The position numbers and the translations under genes are program-made. A model generated the notes under the pieces. That model worked only from the letters and a program-made list of their open reading frames with translations. It was not told the DNA's origin and made no database searches. Below, in pieces: positions 1-7,376 of a DNA stretch of 64,000 nt. Within the stretch, counting starts at the first letter, position 1. Every line of letters begins with the position of its first letter. This DNA is from Bacteroidales bacterium (lineage in GTDB: Bacteria > Bacteroidota > Bacteroidia > Bacteroidales > F082): the NCBI GenBank assembly GCA_017427985.1, contig JAFRRS010000018.1, forward strand, positions 1 through 64,000. Reading direction: 5' to 3'.

Positions 1-144
1 ACCACCATTCAAGGCTTTACCCGAACTATGCGAGAATAGATTTCCTAATCTCACCCAGCACCAGTTATTTGGTATCTCAAAGGGGATTTCGGCATCTATG
101 CAGCGTATTTCACCGTTGGGTAACTTCTCATAATAGGAATTAAA
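1..144 (-). pseudogene. partial hsdS target-recognition cassette (type I restriction specificity), runs off the left edge
   Basis: The minus strand is open from 144 to the window edge. It reads NSYYEKLPNGE, then IPFEIPNNWCWVRLGN, the usual junction between the central conserved region of HsdS and the start of its second DNA-recognition domain. There is no ATG; the frame begins right after an in-frame TGA at 145-147. It therefore looks like a silent half-gene that would need recombination into an expressed hsdS. The neighbouring tyrosine recombinase, transcribed divergently, fits that arrangement. HsdS subunits set the DNA sequence methylated and cut by type I systems. The rest of the locus lies to the left and is not visible. 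A simple truncated gene remnant is the alternative. Confidence 0.7.
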
Positions 145-210
145 TCAACATTCAGTCATGATATATTAGAGTGTAATCACATAATGTTTAACTAATTAGA
201 TTAATAAATC

Positions 211-1014
211 ATGGAAAACAATTTCAAAGACTATCTTAACCATTCAAACATGGCTAAAAACACAGTCTCAGCTTACATTTACGCTGTCAACGACTTCAAT
301 TCAAGACATAAAGAATTATCTAAGAAGAACCTGATGCTATACAAGACGTATCTTATAGAAACGTTCAAGCCTAAAACTGTTAACTTGCGGATTCAGGCTA
401 TTAACAAATATCTAGAATTCTTGCGTAAACCTCGTTTGCGCCTGAAATCAGTTAAAGTTCAACAACGCTCGTATCTGGAAAACGTTATAAGCAATGCCGA
501 TTACATATTTATGAAAAACAAGCTGAAGCAGGAAAACAATATAGAGTGGTATTTCGTGATCCGTTTTCTTGCGGCTACCGGTGCCAGAGTCAGTGAACTT
601 ATTCAGCTCAAAGTTGAGCACGTTAATGTTGGCTACTACGACATATATACTAAAGGTGGTAAAATTCGAAGATTGTTCATTCCCAAAAACTTGCGGAGTG
701 AGGCTCAGAAATGGCTTTTTGACAATCATCGTGAAAGTGGCTATATATTTCTCAATCGGTTTGGCGAGCGCATTACGACACGAGGTATTGCTCAACAATT
801 AAAGAATTTTGCCCTAAAATATGGCCTTAATCCTAAAGTTGTTTATCCACATTCTTTTCGTCATCGTTATGCAAAGAATTTCCTTGAAAAGTTTAACGAT
901 ATTTCACTGTTAGCAGATCTGATGGGACATGAGAGTATTGAAACTACACGAATATATCTAAGGCGGACAGCTAATGAGCAACAGGCAATTGTAGATAAGG
1001 TGATAACGTGGTGA
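211..1014 (+). CDS. tyrosine recombinase (phage integrase family), probable hsdS-switching invertase
   Basis: The 267-residue protein has the two-domain layout of tyrosine recombinases: an N-terminal SAM-like core-binding part (about 1-85) and a catalytic part (about 90-267). The catalytic residues are visible: R126 in GARVSEL, K148 in TKGGK, H214 and R217 in HSFRH, H240 in LMGHES, and the nucleophile Y249 in RIYLRR. It is shorter than XerD and distinct from the xerD copy at 53232. An hsdS fragment lies 67 bases upstream on the other strand. Recombinases of this size next to hsdS commonly invert specificity cassettes, so that is the inferred job. The ATG at 211 is the first in frame; no clear TAnnTTTG box precedes it. 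It converges on the nuclease gene at 1023. Confidence 0.88.
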   Translation: MENNFKDYLNHSNMAKNTVSAYIYAVNDFNSRHKELSKKNLMLYKTYLIETFKPKTVNLRIQAINKYLEFLRKPRLRLKSVKVQQRSYLENVISNADYIFMKNKLKQENNIEWYFVIRFLAATGARVSELIQLKVEHVNVGYYDIYTKGGKIRRLFIPKNLRSEAQKWLFDNHRESGYIFLNRFGERITTRGIAQQLKNFALKYGLNPKVVYPHSFRHRYAKNFLEKFNDISLLADLMGHESIETTRIYLRRTANEQQAIVDKVITW

Positions 1015-1022
1015 GTAATGCG

Positions 1023-1862
1023 CTAATAACGCATTACCACAAAATCGTTTTTGCTGTTAAAAGTGTCTTTCAAAATTGCTTTAACGAATCCTTCGGCATC
1101 TATGGAAATAATGTTTTGCCTATCTTCAATTTGGTAGGCATACATTATTTCAAGAATTTTTAAAGGTCCCCAAGAAGTTGAAATATATGCGTCATCGTAT
1201 TGGAAAACAATTGGGAAATCATCAGTTGGATGGTTTGGAATTTTATTTTCCAATAAATCCAATGTGGTTATTATTATACCTTTTGAGTTGCTTATGAGTC
1301 TATCTTTAAATGGTAGTGGAATATGAGTGGCATTTCTCCATTTGTGAGTGTTAGGAACACTAATAAAGTCTATTCGCTCCTTATAACCTTCAATATCGAT
1401 ATTATGATCATTTGCCCACTTTTCATCAACTTTAAATAGTGTTTGCCGCATTTCTATGTGAAAATTATGCTCAATCTCTCCGATAATAGTTTCACCATAT
1501 CCTGGCTCTCTTAATTCTTTCAATAATATTCCGTATTGTTTTGCATATTTTCTGGCCCCTGACTGATAACTTTTTTTGGTAATCATTATGCCTTCAATAT
1601 TATCTAAATCAGAGAGAACCCCTTGAAAAGCGCATACTTTACCCTTTGAAACAGCATTGTTGTAGTTTTTGCATTCTATGGCTACACGATGAATTACACC
1701 ATTATTTTCATACTCCCAATAAACATCAATTTGGTGCTTGCATCCAGAGCGCCCTTCCAATTTTACATTATGTTGAACGTTTTTTATTCTATAATGATGA
1801 TAGCTTGACAGTTGCCTAAAAACTTCAAGAGTGAAATGTTCGTATTCAGTATTAGGATTCAT
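1023..1862 (-). CDS. Mrr-like PD-(D/E)xK restriction endonuclease-type protein
   Basis: The 279-residue protein has an N-terminal nuclease-like fold. It shows D46 in HQIDVYW, E63 and K65 in VAIECKNYN, and a downstream glutamine in AFQGVL, matching the Mrr-type PD-(D/E)xK layout used to cleave DNA. The region after about residue 130 is not recognised. The ATG at 1862 was preferred over the one at 1898 because the -7 box TATATTTG at 1886-1893 lies between them, so 1898 would be upstream of the transcript start. The gene stands alone and converges on the recombinase with an 8-base gap. It is probably a defence nuclease, but no partner methyltransferase is seen beside it. Confidence 0.7.
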   Translation of the reverse strand: MNPNTEYEHFTLEVFRQLSSYHHYRIKNVQHNVKLEGRSGCKHQIDVYWEYENNGVIHRVAIECKNYNNAVSKGKVCAFQGVLSDLDNIEGIMITKKSYQSGARKYAKQYGILLKELREPGYGETIIGEIEHNFHIEMRQTLFKVDEKWANDHNIDIEGYKERIDFISVPNTHKWRNATHIPLPFKDRLISNSKGIIITTLDLLENKIPNHPTDDFPIVFQYDDAYISTSWGPLKILEIMYAYQIEDRQNIISIDAEGFVKAILKDTFNSKNDFVVMRY

Positions 1863-1885
1863 AATAATTATATCATTTTGACGAG

Positions 1886-1893
1886 CAAATATA
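1886..1893 (-). promoter_or_regulatory. -7 promoter box for the Mrr-like gene
   Basis: TATATTTG on the minus strand fits the Bacteroidota -7 consensus TAnnTTTG and lies 23 bases upstream of the chosen ATG at 1862. It decides the start codon. Confidence 0.6.
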
Positions 1894-1980
1894 CACAAAA
1901 TTAGTTATAAACATAGTATTTGTATTAAATATAAATTAGAGTATTGTTAAGCTCCCACGTCGCTTCGCGGTGCGGGAGGC

Positions 1981-2133
1981 GGCCCGAATCGCGGGGCAGC
2001 GATGGCCAAAAAGACGGACTAAGGCGCTGATTCTCAAGTGGGGCGCCCAGTCGTTTGTTTTTGTAAGAAAACACTACCCACGTTGAGAATCACAGCCTTA
2101 GACCGGCTGCAGCGGGGGCCGATTATTCGGGCC
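1981..2133. repeat. long imperfect inverted repeat in a 365-base gene-free stretch
   Basis: The stretch 1863-2227 holds no gene. It contains a two-step inverted repeat: outer arms GGCCCGAAT (1981-1989) and ATTCGGGCC (2125-2133), and inner arms 2016-2042 and 2077-2104 that match over about 25 of 28 bases around the shared GATTCTCAA core. The loop is about 34 bases. A smaller GC-rich hairpin precedes it (1952-1978), and an A/T-rich hairpin follows (2145-2172, GATAC and GTATC ends). The GC-rich composition differs from the flanking AT-rich sequence. It may be a dispersed palindromic element or a structured RNA; no coding frame was found in it. Confidence 0.6.
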
Positions 2134-2203
2134 TTGATTTTTTGGATACTTTTTTATCAAAAAAAAAGTATCATACAACCGCCCGTCAGGGCATAAAATT
2201 CCT

Positions 2204-2211
2204 TATCTTTG
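2204..2211 (+). promoter_or_regulatory. -7 promoter box for the TSCPD gene
   Basis: TATCTTTG matches TAnnTTTG and lies 16 bases before the ATG at 2228. Confidence 0.65.
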
Positions 2212-2227
2212 CAAAAAATTATTTCTC

Positions 2228-2482
2228 ATGAAACACCTCCAATACACCACCCAAGGCACCTGCTCAATCCTCATCGACGTTACAGCCGACGATGACAACG
2301 TCATTCAAAATGTGGCATTCCTCGGGGGATGCAACGGGAACCTGCAGGGAATCTGCCGACTCGTGACAGGGCAGAAGATCGACGACGTTATCGCCAAACT
2401 CGACGGCATCCGCTGCGGAAACAAGATTACTTCTTGTCCGGATCAGCTGTGCCAGGCGCTGAAGGAGTTGAAGCGAAAATAA
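2228..2482 (+). CDS. small TSCPD-domain protein (TIGR03905-like)
   Basis: This 84-residue protein has six cysteines (12, 35, 43, 63, 70, 75) and ends with the family motif TSCPD at 68-72, followed by a short helix. Its length and the GGCNGN and GIRCG segments match the stand-alone TIGR03905-type TSCPD proteins found in anaerobes. Larger TSCPD domains occur at the C-terminus of class II ribonucleotide reductases, where the cysteines bind a metal. The role of the small proteins is not established; metal or nucleic-acid binding is only an inference. The gene has its own promoter box and the next gene has another, so the two are probably separate transcripts. Confidence 0.8.
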   Translation: MKHLQYTTQGTCSILIDVTADDDNVIQNVAFLGGCNGNLQGICRLVTGQKIDDVIAKLDGIRCGNKITSCPDQLCQALKELKRK

Positions 2483-2490
2483 AAATTCCC

Positions 2491-2498
2491 TATCTTTG
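2491..2498 (+). promoter_or_regulatory. -7 promoter box for the ADP-ribosylglycohydrolase gene
   Basis: TATCTTTG lies 14 bases before the ATG at 2513. The surrounding bases (CCTATCTTTGCAAAAAAT) nearly duplicate those of the previous gene's promoter. Confidence 0.65.
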
Positions 2499-2512
2499 CA
2501 AAAAATCTCTTT

Positions 2513-3292
2513 ATGCTCGGCTCCATCATCGGCGATATCATCGGCAGCACCTACGAGTTCAACAACACTCGAGACTACAACTTCGCGCTTTTCCCGAAGG
2601 GCAGCTCCTTTACCGACGACACCATCTGCACTGTCGCCATCGCCGACGCCATCTTGAAAGGCATCCCGTACCGCGACAGCCTGTTGAAATGGTGCCGCAA
2701 ATATCCGAATCCAGTCGGGGCTTACGGCAGCATGTTCTCAAAATGGGTGCATTCGCATTATCCCAAGCCTTACGACTCTTTCGGCAATGGCGCGGCAATG
2801 AGGGTCAGCCCGATAGGATGGGCGTTCCTGAAGTCAATGGACGTACTTGATGAAGCCAAGAAATCCGCTGAATGCACTCACAATCATCCGGAAGGCGTCA
2901 AAGGAGCGCAGACTATCGCTATGTGCACTTGGTATCTCGCCAACAATCGCAATTTCAGCGATGCCAAGAAGATGGTGGATGACATTTGCGGTGGAATGTA
3001 CGGCTCTGACTATGCCAGACATCTTCCTGCTCCTGGCGTCTGGGATGGCACATGCCAAGGATGCGTGCCACTCGCCGTTTATATCTTTTTAAAGTCGAAA
3101 GACTTTGAAGATGCTATCCGTTTGGCGGTGTCATACGGCGGCGACAGCGACACTATGGGCGCAATCGTCGGCGCGTTAGCCGGCGCTTTCTACGATATCC
3201 CGGAAGAGTTCAGTCTGAAGGCTCTGCGCCATCTACCTGCCGAAATGCTTAAGGTTTTCAATGATTTTGAGAGAAAATACTGCTCGCGATGA
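2513..3292 (+). CDS. ADP-ribosylglycohydrolase family protein
   Basis: The 259-residue protein belongs to the DraG/ARH family, which hydrolyses ADP-ribose from modified proteins or nucleic acids using two metal ions. The metal-binding motifs are present: TDDT at 34-37 and GGDSDTMGAI at 209-218. The substrate-loop motifs GNGAAMR (91-97) and HPEG (125-128) are also present. Length is typical of the short all-helical bacterial enzymes. It is cytosolic, with no signal peptide. No ADP-ribosyltransferase or toxin partner lies nearby, so its target is unknown. The thioesterase follows after 20 bases and may share its transcript. Confidence 0.9.
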   Translation: MLGSIIGDIIGSTYEFNNTRDYNFALFPKGSSFTDDTICTVAIADAILKGIPYRDSLLKWCRKYPNPVGAYGSMFSKWVHSHYPKPYDSFGNGAAMRVSPIGWAFLKSMDVLDEAKKSAECTHNHPEGVKGAQTIAMCTWYLANNRNFSDAKKMVDDICGGMYGSDYARHLPAPGVWDGTCQGCVPLAVYIFLKSKDFEDAIRLAVSYGGDSDTMGAIVGALAGAFYDIPEEFSLKALRHLPAEMLKVFNDFERKYCSR

Positions 3293-3312
3293 ATTAAAAT
3301 AAAATCAATATT

Positions 3313-3687
3313 ATGCTTAAAATTGGTCTATCTCACACCTCGACAACAACCGTTAACAGCACCAACACCGCCCGCACTTACGGCTCCGGCGGACTCGACG
3401 TCTTTGCCACGCCTGCCATGGTCGGACTGATGGAAAACGCGGCGATGACTGCCGTTGAGAACGAACTGCCGCAAGGCTCGTCGACTGTCGGCGCACATAT
3501 CAGCACCTCGCACGTCAAGCCGTCAAAATTAGGCGCAACAATAAAAGCGACCGCCGTTCTTGAAGAAATCGACGGACGTAAACTGACATTCAAAGTGTCG
3601 GCATGCGACGACGACGGTCTCATCGGCGAAGGCACACACATACGCTATATCGTTGACATCGAGAGGTTTATGGCAAAAATCAAATGA
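3313..3687 (+). CDS. hotdog-fold thioesterase, fluoroacetyl-CoA thioesterase (FlK)-like
   Basis: The 124-residue hotdog protein probably hydrolyses small acyl-CoA thioesters. T33, E41 and H67 are spaced 8 and 26 residues apart, the same spacing as the Thr-Glu-His catalytic triad described for FlK. The sequence around them (FATPAMVGLMEN, and STVGAHISTSHV) is typical of this thioesterase family. Most bacteria carrying such proteins do not meet fluoroacetate, so a general role in removing toxic acyl-CoAs is more likely. The gene overlaps the following metallopeptidase gene by four bases (ATGA), which suggests translational coupling. Confidence 0.82.
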   Translation: MLKIGLSHTSTTTVNSTNTARTYGSGGLDVFATPAMVGLMENAAMTAVENELPQGSSTVGAHISTSHVKPSKLGATIKATAVLEEIDGRKLTFKVSACDDDGLIGEGTHIRYIVDIERFMAKIK

Positions 3688-4376
3688 TTAAAACGACAAC
3701 CATCAACGGGAAGGAAGTCCGCTACGAGTTCAAACGCTCGCATCGTCGGAGCGTGTCCGCCAAAATACGTCGCGACGGCGTGATCGAAGTCCGTGCACCG
3801 CTGCTGTACCGCGAAAGCAACTTGTTCGCATTCCTGAACCAGCACAAACGATGGATTTTTAATCATTATGACAAGCTTCAAAACGCTGAATATCAACAGA
3901 AAAAGTACATTTCAGGTGAGATTCATTACTATCTCGGCGAAAAATATGCGCTTCAAGTAATTCATAGTAATAAAAACGCTGTTTCTATTGAAGGCAACTC
4001 ATTGGTTGTCAAATCTAAATATCCAGAAAATCAAGAATATATAAAAATTCTATTAAACAAATGGTATCGAGAGCGTATTAAAGTGGTTTTCAATGAACTT
4101 CTTCCACCAATAATCGAAAAATTCAAAAAATATAACGTTGCTCCTGCAAAAATCTCCATCCGCGACATGCGGTCGAGGTGGGGCAGTTGCTCCCGAAAAG
4201 GCAACATCAGCCTTAATTTACAATTAGTTAAGTTGCCAGAAAACTGCATCCGCCAGGTCATAATCCACGAAATGTGTCACCTCGTTTACTTCAACCACCA
4301 GGCAGGATTCTATTCCCTCATGGATGAAATGATGCCGGATTGGAAATTATGGAAGAAGAATCTGAAGTTTCTGTAA
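3684..4376 (+). CDS. YgjP/SprT-like zinc metallopeptidase (DUF45)
   Basis: The 230-residue protein has the DUF45 signature: RSRWGSCS at 163-170, the zinc motif HEMCH at 195-199, and a third histidine at 205 in FNHQAGFY. These suggest a gluzincin-type metal site. Family members are cytosolic; the physiological substrate of YgjP is not settled. The start ATG overlaps the thioesterase stop by four bases. Its 3' end runs 30 bases into the convergent HAD gene, so transcription from both sides must meet here. Confidence 0.87.
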   Translation: MIKTTTINGKEVRYEFKRSHRRSVSAKIRRDGVIEVRAPLLYRESNLFAFLNQHKRWIFNHYDKLQNAEYQQKKYISGEIHYYLGEKYALQVIHSNKNAVSIEGNSLVVKSKYPENQEYIKILLNKWYRERIKVVFNELLPPIIEKFKKYNVAPAKISIRDMRSRWGSCSRKGNISLNLQLVKLPENCIRQVIIHEMCHLVYFNHQAGFYSLMDEMMPDWKLWKKNLKFL

Positions 4377-4958
4377 ATCCTCTTTCAGTTTGATAGCGTT
4401 TTCAAAGCGCAATGCATTGATTCCCACAGCCTTAGCACCTTCAACATTCTTAACGTTATCATCAATAAACAAACTATCCTCTGCTTTGAGGTTGAAAGTA
4501 TTCAGCAAGGTGTGGAAAATCTCCGGATTAGGCTTTAATTGCTTGACTTCTCCCGAAACTATTATCTTGTCGATGAGACTGAAAATACGATATGTTTTTC
4601 GCACTGTCGGAAATGTCTCGGCCGACCAATTAGTAAGACCATAAATTGTTGGAAAGCCATTGTCTTTCAATGACTTGATAAGGTCGTACATACCTGGTAT
4701 TTCATCGCCCATAGTGTCCATCCAGTTGGTTTGGTACAGTTTCAGAGCATCAGCATATTTCGGAAACATTGCTGAACGTTCTTTAACTGCCTGCGCAAAA
4801 GGCTTACCGCCGTCCATCTCGGCATTCCATTCGCTATTGCATACATTCTCAACGAAATAATTCGCCTCTTCAATGTCATTGAAATATGTATCAAACAGAT
4901 AGTGCGGATTCCAATCCACCAACACACCACCAAAATCAAAAATTATATTCTTTATCAT
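4347..4958 (-). CDS. HAD-superfamily hydrolase, subfamily IA
   Basis: This 203-residue phosphatase-like protein starts with the nucleophile motif FDFGGVLVDW (D8). Motif II is at LTNWS, the motif III lysine is in KPNPEIF, and FIDDN is near residue 166. The DFGGV form, with glycine where most HADs have the second aspartate, is a common variant in the GS1/YihX-like group. A cap domain occupies about residues 17-90. The substrate cannot be told from sequence; sugar phosphates are a reasonable guess. It lies 15 bases downstream of miaA on the same strand and is probably the last gene of the clpC-cca-miaA run, although a TATATTTG box also sits right at its start. Confidence 0.85.
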   Translation of the reverse strand: MIKNIIFDFGGVLVDWNPHYLFDTYFNDIEEANYFVENVCNSEWNAEMDGGKPFAQAVKERSAMFPKYADALKLYQTNWMDTMGDEIPGMYDLIKSLKDNGFPTIYGLTNWSAETFPTVRKTYRIFSLIDKIIVSGEVKQLKPNPEIFHTLLNTFNLKAEDSLFIDDNVKNVEGAKAVGINALRFENAIKLKEDLQKLQILLP

Positions 4959-4973
4959 ACAAATATAATGTAC

Positions 4974-5897
4974 TTAACATCCCGTACGGACAAGGCCTGC
5001 CTTGTCCGTACAGAAATCAATCATCTCGTCGATTTCCTCAATCGTAAACCATTTATAATCATTATTCTTTCGCAGCCATGTCATCTGCCGCTTTGCATAT
5101 TGCCTGGTGTTAATCTTAATCTGCTCTACAGCCTGCTCCAAAGTGCATTTTCCATCAAGATAATCGAACAATTCTTTGTAACCCACTGTGTTTAAAGAGT
5201 TTAGATGCCGTTTTGGATATACTGACTTTACTTCGTCAAGAAGTCCTTGTTCCATCATCAAATCAACACGCTTGTTGATTCTTTCAATAAGTTTGTCGCG
5301 ATCCCAATGAATTGCCAACTTTATAATGTCAAAATCGCGTTTTGCAACATTTTTCCGCCTGAAAGTGGAGTAGGGCTTGCCTGTTTGATAAAAGACCTCC
5401 AAAGCACGCTGCAAACGCCTCGGATTTTGTTTGTCTACAATCTGAAAATACTCCGGGTCAACACGTTCAACTTCTTTTTGTAAAGCCTCTAATCCCTCAA
5501 TTTCCAGCATTTTAGTGACTCTATTTCTAATTTCTTCCGAAATATCAGGCATCGCATCGAGTCCATTGCATACCGCATCAATGAAAAGCCCCGAACCGCC
5601 AGTCATTACAATGACATCATTAGTCTTAAAGTAATGCTTTAATAAAAATATCACATCTTTCTCATAATCAGCGACATCATATTTATCATCAATGCTCAAA
5701 TGATGTACAAAAAAATGATTCACTTGGCTTAATTCCTCCTCAGTCGGTGCGGCAGTTCCAATCGACAATTCTTTATAAAACTGCCTGCTGTCGGCGGAGA
5801 TGATGTCGGTTTCTAAAGCTTTCGCGAGCTTTATCGCCGTCGCAGTCTTTCCCGATGCTGTCGGTCCAGCCAAAACTATGAGATGCTTCTTCGTCAT
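4974..5897 (-). CDS. miaA: tRNA dimethylallyltransferase
   Basis: MiaA transfers the dimethylallyl group of DMAPP to N6 of A37 in tRNAs that read codons starting with U. The 307-residue protein has the P-loop GPTASGKT at 11-18, SADSRQFYKELSIGTA just after, and the tRNA-binding central region with the RLQRALEV motif. The gene overlaps the CCA-adding enzyme gene by one base (TAATG), so two tRNA-maturation genes are coupled. The last roughly ten residues, including DKAGLVRTGC, are encoded by a palindromic repeat (4984-5011). The natural C-terminus has apparently been replaced or extended by the element. Confidence 0.95.
   Translation of the reverse strand: MTKKHLIVLAGPTASGKTATAIKLAKALETDIISADSRQFYKELSIGTAAPTEEELSQVNHFFVHHLSIDDKYDVADYEKDVIFLLKHYFKTNDVIVMTGGSGLFIDAVCNGLDAMPDISEEIRNRVTKMLEIEGLEALQKEVERVDPEYFQIVDKQNPRRLQRALEVFYQTGKPYSTFRRKNVAKRDFDIIKLAIHWDRDKLIERINKRVDLMMEQGLLDEVKSVYPKRHLNSLNTVGYKELFDYLDGKCTLEQAVEQIKINTRQYAKRQMTWLRKNNDYKWFTIEEIDEMIDFCTDKAGLVRTGC
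4981..5013. repeat. palindromic repeat type B, copy 1, inside the miaA 3' end
   Basis: There is a perfect 13-base inverted repeat with a two-base loop at 4984-5011, centred on GGACAAGGCCTGCCTTGTCC. A homologous copy lies at 28232-28265 with the same CCCGT lead and ACAG tail. Between copies one stem pair differs on both sides (C-G here, T-A there), a compensatory change. On the minus strand it supplies the last codons and stop of miaA. Confidence 0.7.
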
Positions 5898-7366
5898 TAT
5901 TTCTTCGTTGGAACAGGTCCGTTTGACTTAACTTCAACAGGCTCAGTCACTTCCTTTACAATTTTCAATCCTAATTTCGAGCCTTCTTCTTTCATAAACT
6001 GGTACGCCTCCACGAAATTATTGCCGATAATTCCGTCCAAAATCGCCTCACGGATGGCAGTTTTTATCACTCCAACCTCGCGACTCTCAGGAATACCAAA
6101 TGTTTCCATAATAACCTGTCCATTGACCGGTGGCTGCCAATTACGCAGATGGTCTTTCGCCTCGATTTCCTTCAGTTTTTGTCTGACAATCTGGAAATTA
6201 TTGTGAAAACGCGCTTTCTTTTCTTCATTTTTCGAAGTAATGTCAGCATCGCAAAGCGTCATCAAATCATCAACATCGTCGCCTGCATCAAAAAGCAAAC
6301 GTCTTACTGCTGAATCAGTTACGATATCCTGAGCAAGCACGATAGGGCGGAGGTGGAGATAAACGAGCTTCTCAACATATTTCATTTTCTCGTTCAGCGG
6401 AAGCTTGAAATTGGCGAAAATCTTAGGCACCATCTTCGCTCCCTTGACCTCATGTCCGTGGAACGTCCAGCCGGCCTCTTTCTCAAAACGTTTTGTCTGC
6501 GGTTTCGCTATATCATGCAGCACAGCAGCCCATCTCAGCCACAGGTCACCGCCACTATTTGCAACATTATCAAGCACTTCCAATGTGTGATAGAAGTTGT
6601 CTTTATGCCCTTTGCCTTCCTGGATCTCAACACCTTTCAATGCCGCCATCTGCGGGAAAATCAAAGGCAGCAGACCGCTCTTATCTAACAGTTTGAAACC
6701 AATGCTCGGTACACTCGACATGAGGATTTTGTTCATTTCCTCAGTCACGCGTTCCATTGATATTATCTTGATTCTCTGAGCGTTACGTCTGATGGCTTCA
6801 AACGATTCCGTCTCAATCATGAAATGCAACTGTGTGGCAAATCTGATTGCGCGCATCATGCGCAATGGGTCGTCGGAATAGGTGATGTCCGGGTCTAAAG
6901 GCGTGCGGATAATCTTATCTTCAAGGTCTTGAATTCCATTAAAAGGATCAACCAATTCTCCGAAGTTATTCTCATTCAATGATATAGCCATTGCGTTGAT
7001 AGTGAAATCCCGACGGTTCTGGTCATCCTCCAATGTGCCATTTTCGCACGTGGGCTTGCGGCTGTCAGCGGTATACGATTCTTTTCTCGCGCCCACAAAC
7101 TCAATCTCATGTCCTGCCACGTTGATCATCGCAGTGCCGAAACGCCCGTAATATTTCACGTGTTTCTTGCCGGACAGCAATTCCGCCGTTTTCTTCGCCA
7201 ATTCGATGCCGCTCCCAACCGTAACCACGTCAATATCATTTGATTGGCGTTTCAACAGCAAATCACGGACATAACCGCCCACAATATATGAATCATAACC
7301 CAATTCACGCGATGCGGCGGTTATTACCTTGAAAAATTTATTATCAATACTATCTTTTAGATTCAT
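5897..7366 (-). CDS. cca: CCA tRNA nucleotidyltransferase with HD domain
   Basis: The 489-residue class II enzyme adds or repairs the 3' CCA of tRNAs. The N-terminal nucleotidyltransferase part has GGYVRDLLL and the metal-binding NDIDVVT. The RRDFTINAMA and DPLRMMRAIRFA motifs follow. An HD phosphohydrolase domain with LHDIAKP lies near residue 285-300. The ATG at 7366 is used because the in-frame codon at 7372 is TTG. The enzyme is needed here: the tRNA-Met gene in this window does not encode CCA. It sits 10 bases downstream of clpC and overlaps miaA by one base. PolyA polymerase is the usual alternative name, but the HD domain and RRDFTINAM motif favour CCA addition. Confidence 0.93.
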   Translation of the reverse strand: MNLKDSIDNKFFKVITAASRELGYDSYIVGGYVRDLLLKRQSNDIDVVTVGSGIELAKKTAELLSGKKHVKYYGRFGTAMINVAGHEIEFVGARKESYTADSRKPTCENGTLEDDQNRRDFTINAMAISLNENNFGELVDPFNGIQDLEDKIIRTPLDPDITYSDDPLRMMRAIRFATQLHFMIETESFEAIRRNAQRIKIISMERVTEEMNKILMSSVPSIGFKLLDKSGLLPLIFPQMAALKGVEIQEGKGHKDNFYHTLEVLDNVANSGGDLWLRWAAVLHDIAKPQTKRFEKEAGWTFHGHEVKGAKMVPKIFANFKLPLNEKMKYVEKLVYLHLRPIVLAQDIVTDSAVRRLLFDAGDDVDDLMTLCDADITSKNEEKKARFHNNFQIVRQKLKEIEAKDHLRNWQPPVNGQVIMETFGIPESREVGVIKTAIREAILDGIIGNNFVEAYQFMKEEGSKLGLKIVKEVTEPVEVKSNGPVPTKK

Positions 7367-7376
7367 TTTCAATCAT

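Noticed and set aside
211..1014. Prophage or integrative element marked by the recombinase
   Set aside because: No structural phage genes, relaxase, tRNA attachment site or excisionase is seen nearby; the adjacent hsdS fragment gives a better explanation.
4958..4967. Separate promoter giving a leaderless HAD transcript
   Set aside because: TATATTTG ends two bases before the ATG, so the start would be at or inside the codon; with only 15 bases to miaA, read-through is simpler.
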